A DNA stretch of 64,000 nt from Lotus japonicus. Lineage: Eukaryota; Streptophyta; Magnoliopsida; Fabales; Fabaceae. The notes beneath the pieces were generated by a model. The model had not been told where the DNA came from and made no database searches. It saw nothing but the letters and a program-made list of their open reading frames with translations. Positions within the stretch are counted from its first letter, which is position 1. Each line of letters begins with the position of its first letter. Location of the stretch: contig NC_080044.1 of NCBI RefSeq assembly GCF_012489685.1, positions 79,904,732 to 79,968,731 on the forward strand, in the 5' to 3' direction. Of the stretch, positions 12,470-25,122 are shown one piece after another. The position numbers were made by a program, and so were the translations under genes.

Positions 12470-13224
12470 CCTAGAGGTTCTCGGCAAGCCCTTACTTGAT
12501 GTGAACAATTAAACGAATTGGAAAATGATGCCGTTCCAACATTGTATGGATCCTCACAAAAACCCAAAAATAATAAACAAAAACACAGTGAATAAAAGAT
12601 GAGTCTCGAATCTATTAAAATGTACTTTACTATTATAAGTCACTTCTATTAAATCAACATTGTATTGGACTATTGGCCTAGTAATAATTACCAAACTTGA
12701 TCCCAGAAAGATGAGAATATAAAATCAAACTCAATTATAGTTTCTTTTTTTTGAAAGATCTCAACTATAGTTTCTTGAACGGGAGATGAAGACAAAATTC
12801 AAGTCACTTGTACTAAATTTTTCAATTGAAAACCGATTCTAAAAATCCTGATAAAAAGGACAAGCTTAAGTTTTGTCAAAATCAGCTGTACCCTCTGATT
12901 TTATAACACAATGAAAATTCATGTGAGGCATGGCAATGAACCGACCAGGGGGCACAAGCGCCGAAAACTGTATTCCAGAATAACCCACTTCCCATTTTAG
13001 AACCGATCGAAGAGCTCCTTGTTTAACCTTAAAACATTGGTCCAACGCCCCTGGTATCTCTTCTCAACTCCCTTATTAATATAATTCACTACACATTTTC
13101 CTTTCAACTTCATGCGTGCAACTTCATTTTCACACTAGTACTTTTGACACCATCACCTTCACACTCACAGCTAGTCACCTCTTTGTATCACTTGAACACA
13201 ACACCTTCAGGCAAACAATTAACA
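12470..13224. other. Upstream region of the small protein gene
   Basis: No gene is seen. A possible TATA-like stretch (TATTAATATAAT) lies near 13074-13085 on the plus strand, about 140 bp before the start codon of the next gene. Confidence 0.4.
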
Positions 13225-13461
13225 ATGGATGTTTTTATTCCTGAAGAGTATGTTGCAAAGCGAAGGCTTGAGAAGAAGGCAAAGACAGCGGCAGCAGCAG
13301 CTTCTCAGAAATCACGTTCACACAATAATAGAGCTGAAGCAACAGATAATAATAAAGCTTCATCGGTTCCTCACAATGCTTTCTACCTTTCTAATTCTCA
13401 AGGTTTTATGGGTCACTTCGTTGGAGACGACTTTGATGTTTTCACTTATTTCTCCGCTTAA
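13225..13461 (+). CDS. Small plant protein of unknown function (78 aa, MDVFIPEEYV start)
   Basis: Single-exon frame of 78 codons plus stop. The Met at 13225 is chosen because the 27 codons upstream look like 5' UTR, although the frame is open to 13144. The N-terminus MDVFIPEEYVAKRRLEKKAK is basic after a short acidic-hydrophobic motif. An Ala run and a Ser/Asn-rich middle follow, and the end FVGDDFDVFTYFSA is aromatic and acidic. I associate this layout (short MDVF... start, basic helix, acidic F/Y tail) with small stress-induced plant proteins of no assigned function, but I cannot name the family with certainty. There is no signal peptide or membrane segment, so it is probably cytosolic or nuclear. 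It could still be a short frame of chance, but the defined ends argue against that. Confidence 0.65.
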   Translation: MDVFIPEEYVAKRRLEKKAKTAAAAASQKSRSHNNRAEATDNNKASSVPHNAFYLSNSQGFMGHFVGDDFDVFTYFSA

Positions 13462-13617
13462 TTTAATTTAATTCATCACTACATCAATGGGGCTTTTGCT
13501 TAATTCATTTCATTCTGTGAATGAAATTTAATTTTTACTGACAACAAAATGACTAGCTAGTTAATTTTGCACTTTTTGTATTAATTGATGTATGCGTATC
13601 ATCATTCAAGAACGCAG

Positions 13618-14015
13618 TTTTTTTTTTTTTTTGTCAATGGAACTTGGATTCAAAAAGAGGAACGGACCAAGTCCAAATACAAACAAGGCACAGGGCCCAA
13701 CCATGGGAACTCGCATCCTGGCAATTAAATACTACAAACCAGTATTTGCCAAGGAGCTTCCCAGGTAGAAACGACAAGAGATAGCCACTAAGGAAAATAA
13801 ACTAGAATACAGGAATTGCTTAGGAACCAAAAAAGTCATAAAAGCAAGCAAGAACAAAAAGCTGGTTCCCAACCACTTCACACTCTAGCAATCAATAAAC
13901 AAGGCTCTCTATTCAGATCTTCTCAGCCAAACTTCTGCATAACCAGAATGAGCAGCTTTGGCAAGCTCATGAGCTTGGCTATTTCCTTCTCTTGTAGTCC
14001 ACATGAAGGAGCAGT
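13618..14015 (-). mobile_element. 5'-truncated LINE, 3' end with poly(A)
   Basis: The poly(T) at 13618-13632 is the antisense of a poly(A) tail. Read on the minus strand, 14010-13909 encodes the end of a plant LINE RNase H domain (TREGNSQAHELAKAA...), ending at a stop at 13909-13911. A 3' UTR of about 275 bp follows. Everything upstream is missing, as is usual for LINE insertions. No clear target duplication was found. Confidence 0.75.
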
Positions 14016-17000
14016 AAAATGACCAAAATATATGAGGTCTAAGTTAACCAACAAGATGTTTCTCTGTTTTTAGCTAGTATCATTCTTATTTTTGGGACTT
14101 GGGTCTTTTTTGTCATCTTTGGTGTTCTAGCTCCAAACTTCTATTAAGCCTAAATATATAGGCGAGGCCCATCTCCACAAGTCACGAATAAAATAACCAC
14201 ATACAAAATCTGTTTACTTCATTGTCCAAAAAAAGCTCACTTTAGATTAAGGGGGAATAACTTTTGTATTTTGGGACTAGATGAAAGGGAACTGTAAACC
14301 AGAATGGGCTTTCCGCCCAATATTGAAAAATGCACAGAGCGTAAACAGAAAAAGAAATTCAGTTGATGACGGACAAAAAATTATAGAACAAGCAAATTCA
14401 TCATTCTCAATGTATATTAGTTTTTGTGTGCAACGAGACGTGAACATACACTCTTCAATATATTTGATGGCGACATACACTTTAGTTAGAGTTTTTAACG
14501 GCAGCTAACATTAGTAGATGTTAAAAACCGCAAGTGAAGTGTGTGTCCATTGCTTGTTGTTGAAAAACATACATGTTTCGCTCATTTTCCAGTTTTTGAA
14601 GCCACATTGTTTGAACTAGTGTCTAATGATTAAATTCTTGTTTGCATGCCTAGCTAGCCACTATCCTTTTCATCCCCATTTGTTGTGTCAAAGTGAACAA
14701 AGGCGTAAGGTTTCTTTCATCACGTGAGATCTCTAAACCCTTGGCTGTATACTATAAGATCTTTTTTCTTCTTTTATTTTTCATCTTTGGCCCTTTTCTT
14801 TTGTAAAAACACATATTGGCATCTATTCTTTATTCCTTTTCTTTAACCCTTTTAATTTTTCAGCACCATAATAAGGTACGTGGTTTCTGTTGTTTACAAT
14901 TCTAAAGGGAGCAAATGGGCCAACACATATCATGGGGTGTTGTAGTGTGCAGTGGAGGACCCATTTTGAAAGTGCGCTTTAATTGCAATTTGGGGTGTCT
15001 TGTGATTTAATTTCACTATGCTAGCTACACGGTGGATCATATCATGTGTGATGGTGTCCACCACATTAATTCACGTGAGCCACCTTCACTCATGTCTCTC
15101 ATGTGTGCGCACAGTACACGCACACGCGCAACCCTCATCATTCATTTTCATTCCAATGTTGTTATCTTCATTCAGCCTTGTTCAAAGTTGGAGCTAACAG
15201 AGGAGTGTTTTGCTTTGTTTCATTCAGTGATGGTGATAATGATCTGTAACTAAATTAAGTAAAGATTCAATCTCATTGTTGTCACGTTACTGACAGGGAT
15301 AAAGTGAAAGAAAGACATAATAAAACTTGCTAAACCAATTTCACGTGACCAATAACAATTATGAAATCAAAAAATCTAAGTTAGCCAGCTACTACTTTGG
15401 ACCTCACTAGATGAGTATTTGTTTGTTTCCTCTAATGTGACACTGCCAGGTAGATACTATACCTATTATTTTACTTTATTCTCCTTCACTAATATGTGTA
15501 GGAGTTGTTTAAATGCCTCAAAATAATATCACAATATTTTTCAGTGTACGAATGATATTTAAGATAAGTAAGTTAAAAAATTTATATTTTATTTATTTAT
15601 AAATTGTCCAATTGATCCATTAGGATTAGGATGAGGTAAAGTTATCATTATTGGTGATTTAGACAACTTTATATGTGCATATTTAGAAATTCTTCTACAG
15701 TTGATTTTAAAACCAAAATCAATTTTCTGAGAAATTTCTACAAGTAACTTATGAGTCTCTGAATTATGTATGTTCTTCCAATAATTGAACTTCAAGCACA
15801 TCTGATCATTGTGTGGTGGGTGTAGGTAGAACGCTCAAGAAGAGCATTGTCCATGGCGGAGATAGCATAGTACGATGAATGATAAACTTATAAAAGACAT
15901 TCTGAACCTCGAGTCAACTTCTAGATAAGAGAAAGAATCTCAAAGTCTTTAAAGAATATTTAAGTAACAAAAGTGAGTGATGCTTATATATATGTGGATG
16001 ATAAAACTTGTATTTATAGGCATGGTAAGACTTGCAAGGGAGGCGATGACCTTGAATGAGGCTTTGTGTAAGACTTCCAAGATAATTACTTTGTTTGAGT
16101 AACCTTACAATTTTTAAGTAAGTGTGTCAACTTTGTTCCGCTCAACTAACTAGTGGATGAGATAAATTCTTTTGGGCCGTTCAAAACAATATCAGACCTT
16201 GTGGCCACCCTGCAGAAGAAAGAAATTGAAGCTGATCCAAAGTTGCCCTATAAGTGTTGTAAAATAAGTGAGGTTTTAATAATCGAGTATTTGAAGTACA
16301 ATTAGGGGGTGACATTAGATGCGTTTTGCTGATACTTAATTAGCTTGGACAGAACAGAGACACATAAAGTCAATAATTCAAATTGTAATTTGTACTTACT
16401 ATTAAAGAAACCAAAGCATACATATAGTTCAACTACCAGATTAGAAGTTGTTAATTGAAGTAAATCATACACATGTTGTTCTCAACTTGATAGGTTCAAT
16501 TCCTTGGAAACTCGAGCTCCTTCTTGTGGAAACAAAGGATCCAAGCATGGTCAATGATTCCGCATGACCAGATCCAGAAGATGATAAAGCCAAAATTCAC
16601 ATGAATTATGTAAGAATTTTATTCTGCACATTCTTCTTCCCTGCAATTCCATCTGTAAATGCACACACTAGAGTGTGAGAGTGAATATACCTTCCCTAGC
16701 ATGATAATTTATTACCTCTGACTGTATGAGTTGTAAAGGACAAAAAAGTACTAATAATTATTCTCCTGAGATATAAACATTGATTAATAATTATAATGTA
16801 GCACCAAAAATCAGAACATTTATGAGGTACAATATTGGTACTGAGGAAAATTGACCAAAGTTGAGTAACTGGTGAAGTCTTGACTCTTTGTCAATTTTAG
16901 TTAGCATGCCAAGTTAGTTCCTAAACGTAGTCATAGAGTTAGGTGGAAACTATAAATTAAACCATAGTGTAGCTAAGCCTCTCTGTTTCATTGCTGATTG

Positions 17001-20000
17001 ATTTTGAAGATCATTGGCTAATAATAAACCTAAAAAGGCTTGCTTTTGTAATGTGACATAGCTAAATGTTCATAAGATACTAAACCATGAACCATAATAT
17101 TAAATTTGTGATCCAATTTAGGTTTTTGGTAAAGCACAAAAGTGGAAATCATGCATAAGGATCAAACAAAGTGGATTAAGGGTCCCCTTCGTTGAAAGAT
17201 GAAAAATATCGAATGGGACCAAATAGCCCTGTCATGATGGTCTGCTAAATAGCATAATCACACACTAGCATCAACATCTTTATGGTTCCCACTTTTGTGT
17301 CTCATGAGAGTTGAGACTAATGTCATGTGCTCAACAATTAGAAAAGTCTCTTGAAATTAATTTTGTGGCTATTAACCTAATCCTAATCCTAATCCTAATC
17401 CTAATCAATGAATTAGGGTACATTTGCTTTAACATCTAACCACATTCAACTTCAATCCTTCGAAATCTAAATTTGGATTATCCGTAGTCGAATAATCCCT
17501 CAATTCACGCCGGACGACTTATCTTGGAGGAAGATATTTTTATCGTTTGATTTTGGTAAAAAATATAACTTAGTTAATCTGACCTAAATTTTGTGAATTC
17601 GTGAATGTAGGAGATCGATGTTCACAAAAAACTTAAATCATCAAAATTATTTCTTTCACATTTTGAGCTTGGATCTCACTTCCCAAAATAAAATGAGCGT
17701 CCTCTCAATCTAAACCAAGCATGCTATTAGGCTTAATCTGCAGACAAAGGCAAGATTTAGTGTCATTTTGCTTGTTAAGTGGTCGGATTTGACCTTTGAA
17801 ATACACTTGGGAACCTACTTAAGCTGTTGATGAAACATCACGCAAGTACAGTAGTCAAGTAAGCGACAATGGAAGCGTGATTGTTGGATGCTTTGGAAGA
17901 AACAAGGTTTTTAGATTAAAAGGTTATAATATGTTTTAATTGGACGGTTAAAAGTTTAATTTCATCATCGTATAGTCCTTATCTACTTTTAATTTAATGA
18001 TTGTGTCCAGAAAATGTACAAAAGGGCATGGAAATAAAAGTGTTCATAGAAGTGTGGCTATATAATATCTATGGCTGGGATTCCAAGACAACACTGGAAA
18101 TGATGAACTTATAAATGAGTAATAAAATGGGTAGTAATGTTAGATAGTTGAAGCAACATATTTGATTTTATTTTGACAATATTTTGCCAGACTTGTGTAT
18201 GGAAATTAAAAAATCTCCACTCAGATAGATAGTCCATAATTATTGATGTGGATGTTATCACTCAAACACAAATAATTTTTATGATAACATAGTTTTAAAA
18301 TGTTCATGTTCTCATTCGAAGAAATTAACTCAGAATTGCTTGTAAAACTGAGTAAATTTGAGTTCAAGGAATTGCTAAAAATTTCTCATACATGCTAAGT
18401 TTATATTTGATTTTACATTGACTTTTCTCATGATCACAGTTTAACTGCTGAATGTAAAATCAAGCATGCAATGCTGCCAAGAATTTGATATTTTAGATAT
18501 TTTCTAATGAATAAACATTTTATATAGAAACAAGTTAAATTTTGGGATTAAAGCATAATTGGCTAAAGAATGATAATTAATGAAAGTTGTAGTAATTGTT
18601 TTTGTCTTGAACAAGTAGATGGGAATTGCCAAAGACAGTTATAACTGGTACTGCCATTATTGGTACACATTCCCTGTCTGAACCGCATCCAGAACAGAGC
18701 TAGCTTGTGTACGTAGAAACAAATTAAATTAAAGGTAGAAACAAATTAAATTAAAGGTGGCCCAGGAAATGCTTACGATTGGACCTATAATTGATTGGCA
18801 GAAGAGGCAAACACTAGAGGTACAAATGCCTTGTGATTTGATGGATTATAACTTTCTATGAATAATATGAACAGAATTACATAGGTAAAATGCAGATTAG
18901 GATAGCAATAGGTGATGATGGACCCCAATTTGAAGATGTGTGGAGTGTGGGTAGGTTTGGCAGTTGTGGCATGCATTGAAACTTGTAAGGTGGACTTCAT
19001 TCTGAATTGACCTTCACTTATTGGGATTGCATTTCTTTTATTAAAATTATTAAACATATATACATGAATAATTACAATATGATATGTACTTTTGTTTACA
19101 TAAAGTTTGATTGCATTTCTTTGATTGCACACTTTGAAGTTGGACTCATTTTGACTTCAGTGTACGTGATTGACTAAATACTGGTAATAACCGTGTTAAG
19201 TTCACCCACACCCTCCAATTAAAGCCAAGTAAAATTGAAGCCCCATGAAAACTACTCCCCCTGCCTCACCACTCTCATCCATCTACCTTTTTACATCTCC
19301 TTTCATCTTACATCATCTTCACAAAATAAATCCTGAGAGACTAAGCTAAAAAGAGAAGAATTTCGAATTCAATTTCTTTTCTGTTAAGTAAATATACATA
19401 TGTGACTGCTTACAAATCATTTTATAACTATATTAGTACCAAATCTAACCTAGTCATAAATGTCGTGTCACCCCTATTTGGTGAATATATCTTCTCTTAC
19501 TCTATTAGATGTCACTCTATCGATCCACAAACTCACAAAAAATCGAGCTTTAAATATTGAGGGAAGTGTATCTTCATATATCACTCATTGTCTCATTCAT
19601 TGATGGAGTTTGGTGAATGGGTTGTAGAGGATGATTGTTCTAATCGCAATTATTTTCTTTATAGCAACAGGGTTTCGTGTCAAAATTTTGAGGTTTTTGC
19701 TTAACTTTAACAAAGCTTTTGCCTCATGTCTTTGTCAATGCTTTTGCTTGCATCTTATTTATATAAGTTTTTTGCTCAAAATTATATTGAAGCTGGCTTT
19801 TGCTTGTATCATAGTGTGTTAGAAAATATGTTTAATATATGTTTCTAGTATTCCTCGTTAAGAAAAAACAATATGGCCAGAAAAATAGATTGATACACTA
19901 TTACTATTTTTTTATGCCTAAAAAGATTAATTTTATCACCATCTACCATCATAAATATTTGGTTTGGAGTTTTGCTGAATGCAGGCAAATCCTATTTTCA

Positions 20001-20376
20001 CATCTTCGCCCCCACGAACCGTGCTGCCTCTAATTTTGTCATTTAAATGATGGAAACTTTCACAATTATTTATCTGAGTACTATATTGGTGTGGGTGTTT
20101 TATGACTGGTCCCTTTAATTAGCTTTCAGAATTTGGTAACTATACACTTTACATACACAAAGTGTCGGTCTATAATGTATAAATACATTCAAGTGTACTT
20201 TATTTTTATGACTTAGGTAGATAGATGTTTTAGTTATTTGTGGACCCACAGAAACCACCCTCATCCCCCTGTTGCACTGATAAATTTACATTATGCATTC
20301 AAGCATCAACCTAAAATAAACCTTATTATTACTAAAGTGAATAAATAATGCCACGAGACAGTTGAAAACGGTTGTA
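14016..20376. other. Gene-poor AT-rich region
   Basis: About 6.4 kb without a supported gene. Open frames at 14281, 15032, 18785 and 19631 are short and lack domains or splice support. The region holds a hexamer run at 17376-17406 and a 22-bp tandem duplication at 18713-18756 (unit starting GTAGAAACAAATT). Distal regulatory DNA is possible but not visible. Confidence 0.5.
17376..17406. repeat. CCTAAT hexanucleotide microsatellite
   Basis: Five consecutive CCTAAT units. They resemble but do not match the plant telomere repeat (CCCTAAA), so this is a simple interstitial repeat. Confidence 0.8.
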
Positions 20377-20379
20377 TAA

Positions 20380-21192
20380 GAGCATTTTCAATACTAGATT
20401 ATTAATTTTTAATTCTTAGCATTATTTATGTGGTCTCGTACTGTCACATGTGCTTAAGTAACTCTCAATGAATTTTGCTCTAACCATGAATTCCTAGTTA
20501 TTAGCTCTTAACACTATTCATCTGGTCTCACAATATCATTATATTAGTAATATTTTTTATTTTCATATAATTTTGATTTAAATTTGAATTTTAATTCAAT
20601 ACTTAATTTAAATCAATTGATGAATGAGAGAGAAAAAATTAATTTTTTATGCTAATAACTCAAAAAATAAAACTCCTTAGAGCATTTCCATTGCAAGGTT
20701 CTAAGTTCTTATTTCTGAACTAAGAATTAAGTTCTTAACCATTGGAGGAGGCTGACGTGAAGTTCTTAGTTCTTAAAAATAAGAACTAGTTCTTATATAA
20801 GAAGTTTTACTTTTTGATCTTTTAGCATAAAAATTTAATTTTTTTCTCTCTCATTCAACTAATTTAATTTAAGTATTGAATTAGTAGTTAAATTTCAATC
20901 AAAATTATATGAAAATAAAAAAAAATTACTACCAGATGGATAGTCATAAGAACTCATGGTTGGAGCAAAATCTGCAAAGAGTTGCTTTAACACATATGGC
21001 GCTACGGGCCCACATGAATAGTGTTAAAAACTAAGAATCAATAACCTAGCATTGGAGATGCTCTACGTATAACAACTAGTTCTTATTTTTAAGAACTAAG
21101 AACTTCACGTCAGCCTCCTCTAATGGTTAAGAACTCAGTTCTTAGTTCTTAATTCAGAAATAAGAATTAAGAACCTTGCATTGAAGATGCTC
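20380..21192 (+). mobile_element. Tourist-like MITE interrupted by a second MITE of the same family
   Basis: The outer element consists of 20380-20679 plus 21064-21192. It begins GAGCATTTTCAAT, ends GAAGATGCTC, and is flanked by TAA on both sides (20377-20379 and 21193-21195), the TWA target duplication typical of PIF/Harbinger-derived MITEs. Its two parts match, in order, the inverted sequence of the element sitting between them. Confidence 0.75.
20680..21063 (-). mobile_element. Inner MITE, inserted in reverse orientation
   Basis: A 384-bp element with ends GAGCATTTCCATTGCAAGG (left) and the inverse of GAGCATCTCCAATGCTAGG (right). Read on the minus strand it follows the outer element over its whole length. 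The left flank is TTA (20677-20679) and the right flank TAC, so its own target duplication is imperfect. Confidence 0.75.
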
Positions 21193-21195
21193 TAA

Positions 21196-24100
21196 GTATA
21201 TTAAATATTTTTTGGATCTATGACTACACTTTTAAGTTGTTGTGAAAAGTAAAGAATGTTATAGTTGAAATGACACACTCGTTTACTGACTTAAAGTGTT
21301 GTGGTGAAACTATGTTGAAGATATCGAAATCACTTATGCTCTTAATCTAATATGGATGAGTTAGTTTAAAAAATATGGAAGCGATCTCATCGGCCCACCT
21401 CATTGCAGCTCAACAGTAACTAAAAAATCCAATATTAAGTTTAAGCGAACTTGTATTTGAAAATGATATTAATATATTTTCTTAAACTTTAATAAGCTCA
21501 CATCCTTTGGCAAGTATAAGTAAGCTATATATTTGGTTTCAAAAAAAATAAATAATAAGTAAGCAATATATTTGTTCCAAAATAAAGTAAGCTATATATA
21601 GAATTTTTTATTGTTGGAATGTCATTTTCATAATACTAAAATGAAAATGAAAATGTGATCGCTATAGGGGTTTATTTTTGAATAATTGTTCACTTAACCA
21701 CTCAAGCAAAAGCTTGCATTGACTTTGTCGGCAGAAAATTTTATATCAAGTTTTTGTTTTTTTAAGGAATATATCAAGTTGATGTGCAATATGAAAACAT
21801 TTTTTTTCATGCCTTACTGAAAAACAAGTTATTTTAAGTATTAAATTAATTAAAATATTTTATTTCCTTTAATATTAATTAAATTTCTTCTAGACGTGTG
21901 ATAAAATAATAAGATATTGATAATTTTCATTTAAAAATAATTTTTTTATCAATTAATTTAAGTTTAAGATTCTTTAAAATGGAACAAGTCGGATTTCTAC
22001 ATTGAAATTCGTTGTTCATTTTCATTAAATCATCTCCTTTTCTAATAAAATATTGTTGTGTCAACATATTTTTATTTATTTTTTCACATTTTATAATGCA
22101 CAAAATATTTACTAAATCCTAAGAAATTTTGACATGATATTTTCCACAAGGTGATGCATTGTGAGAATCTTTTATTTAATTAAAACGGAACCAGAAAAAA
22201 AAAATAGAGAAATGGGGCATAGTTTGACATATAAAATAAAATTAATAATGGCTAATTAGAAAAGATGATATACACAATATCAAAAAAAGAAAAGATGATA
22301 TACATCACAAAAAGTCATCCATTTGAAAGTGGAGAGAAAAGGATCACAGGGTAAGGGGCCATTACCCATTGTGCAAGAAACGAAAAGGAGAAGCAAAGAA
22401 AATACACAAAACTACATGCTTTAGTGGGTCCTCTTAATATAATGATAATGACTCAATAAAAGGAATCCAATAACACTGAGTCAAAATATTATTATCAATG
22501 ACGTAACTATTGGTTATATAGGATTCTCAATGAAATTACTTTGGAATGTGAGACTTTTTCAGAAACGTGCATTTCTTTGGTTTTGATAATGAACTTATTC
22601 CCTTGTACTACGGACAATTAGAATCGCAAAACATGTCAATCCATTTAACCAGCAAGGTGGGGGGTGGGGTGAGCTAGGTGAATACGGGTTGGAAAATATT
22701 ATTTGCGCAGCCTTTTTACGGGTTGGAATAGACGTTTCTACATATAATTGTATCCCCATTTATTTATATCATTAATAATAATATTATGTAAACAAGTCGT
22801 ATACAGGCCAAACAAATTTTGTATTGATAGCCTGAGCCCAGCTTTTTACTTAATCATAGTTTTCAAAATGGCTAAGTCTAACCTTTTTAATAAATGAATC
22901 ATGTCATTCCAGACTTAAACAGGTCAGACACGAGCTTGTGAAGGACCGCCTAGTTCACTTCCACGCCTAAAGGTGATTCAATTAATCAACATGCCCAACC
23001 CACCAATGCGGGTGAACAATGGTGTTAAAGATTGTCATGCAGTTGTATCATTGAGGGAGACATAGACTGATAGAGAAACTTCCTACAAACCCCATCATGA
23101 GGAAATCGATTTGTGCCCTCATCACATGATCCCTCCCTCCATTGGTTATGTTTTGCTTGAAGTTATTGAAATCCTTGTCCTCGAGAGCTGAAGAGGGTGG
23201 GAAGTAAAGGAACAAGTTTCTATTCCAATGACATTGATGATCATGGAGGCAAGGGTCTGCTTTTCGACATCACATGAATATTCCTTCTCCCATGAGTTTG
23301 GGGAGATGACGGATGACGATGATGAAGCACATCAATTAGGTTGATTTTGAACTTGACGATTTTTGCAAAGGTACACCTTTACAAATCAAAAGAAAAAGAT
23401 TTATGTCATTGTTGTCCATTTATGCCAAGACATTGATATGTTTGGTCCCTTTTTGATTTTGAGTTGCTTAATTTTTAATTAGAGCATCTCTAATGGGAGT
23501 GACTCACATTAAAGAGACTCTCCCACTAGTGTCTCACACCATTAGAGAAAAATGGTTCTTCCACCATGTCTAATTTGGGTGTGGTAGTGTAGACACTTCT
23601 CTCTCATGTGTCCCTCATAAATATTTTCATATAAAATATTATTATATTTGCTTATCATTTAATCCCCAAAGTATGTAGTTGATTGTGGGGTTTAAAAGAG
23701 AAACTTTTAAGAGATTTTGGGTTGGAGTAAAAAATTAGTAAATGGTTTAGATGATATAGCACTATGAAAAATTGTAAAAAATGAAATGTAGACACTCTAG
23801 TGAATGTGATGGATAAAGATGGTCAGGAACCATTAGTTAGTTTCACTTATTTTTGAGTCACTTTTAAAGTGATTCATACAAGTTGTGGCATTTAAGAGTG
23901 CACACAACTCGGTTTGGATCTATTCTTGACTAAATTAAAATCTGAAGCTCAAATTTCACGTTTTTTTCCCTTCAAATCCAACCAAAACAATAAGTCAATA
24001 ATAATTAAATTGGTTTGGATTGGGTGCTCGATTCTCATATTAATCAGCTAAGCTTTCATTATCACACTCGAAATTTGTTTTCATGTATCTCTTTTTGGAA

Positions 24101-25122
24101 TTTCATCATCCATTGGGTATAAATGGCAAGCTTGTTCACATGTCTCAGTAAGATTTGAATTCTCTATTTCAAGATATTGTCACTGTTCCAACGACTCCCT
24201 TTCCTAATAGTTTTCTTGTCTGGGCCGAAATTCCTTTCCATCCATCATTCTCTCCAATTATTAGTTTTTTTATTAAAAAACACCTCCTAGGAAATTTGAT
24301 AGGTAAAACATGCAAAATTATTTATTCATATTCACTGGCAGGTGATTTTATTAATTTTTCGTGTACATTAAGAGTATCTTTCGCCATAATTTTGCAGACT
24401 GAAATATATAATAAAGACAATAATAAATAACCTACCAAATATACCTTTCATAAATTATAATCAACCCTGCTACCAATTAATCTATGCACGCGGTGGTTCA
24501 AAATTTAGTATTTTAAAATTGCCAACAAATATTGACTGACTTGCCCTATACAAACCATATCTTCTTCTATATTCGATTTCCAGTGGCGATGCGAGAACTG
24601 TGTTGGTGGTCGACCCGTCAATCTGTAAGTACCTCTATAATGCACTTGCTTCTTGAGCATATACCTCGTCGCGGTGGTGACATAAGTCGAACTCACCGAA
24701 ACTTATTTGATTATAAAAAATGTATATTAAATTAAAACATTATATTAGAGAGAAGGTTCTAATTGAATGTGACATTGGTTTTTTAAAAACTGTTGCAATT
24801 TGCATAGACAGAGGAGAAGACAGGGAAGAACAACACAACGAGGAAGAAGAAGAAGAACATCGCATGAGATGAGATCTACGGACTCTGTTTATCTTCAACT
24901 TTTCAACACCACATAGCCCCACCATCTTCCTTTCTATAACTAGGTTTCACTTTTCACTTTCACTCTCACTCTCACTCTCACTTCACCGAACCACCACCAC
25001 CAATTTCGTCTGCATTGAACCGTCAACCACCGCAAACCGGTGGTGGAACCCGCCGGAGAATCTGGGTGTTTGAGATCAGTCTCATGCGGAGCTGAGTCGG
25101 TGGTGCGGTGGTGTCAGCCAAG
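21196..25122. other. Gene-poor region and 5' UTR of the C2/coiled-coil gene
   Basis: No intact gene. At 23481 the sequence TTAGAGCATCTCTAATGG resembles the left end of the MITE family at 20.4 kb, but I found no matching right end. 22900-23390 is less AT-rich and looks like decayed coding or repeat sequence that I cannot assign. 24946-24990 is a CACTCT-rich tract within the probable 5' UTR. Confidence 0.45.

Noticed and set aside
17376..17406. Telomere-like repeat
   Set aside because: The unit is CCTAAT, not the plant CCCTAAA, and there are only five copies.
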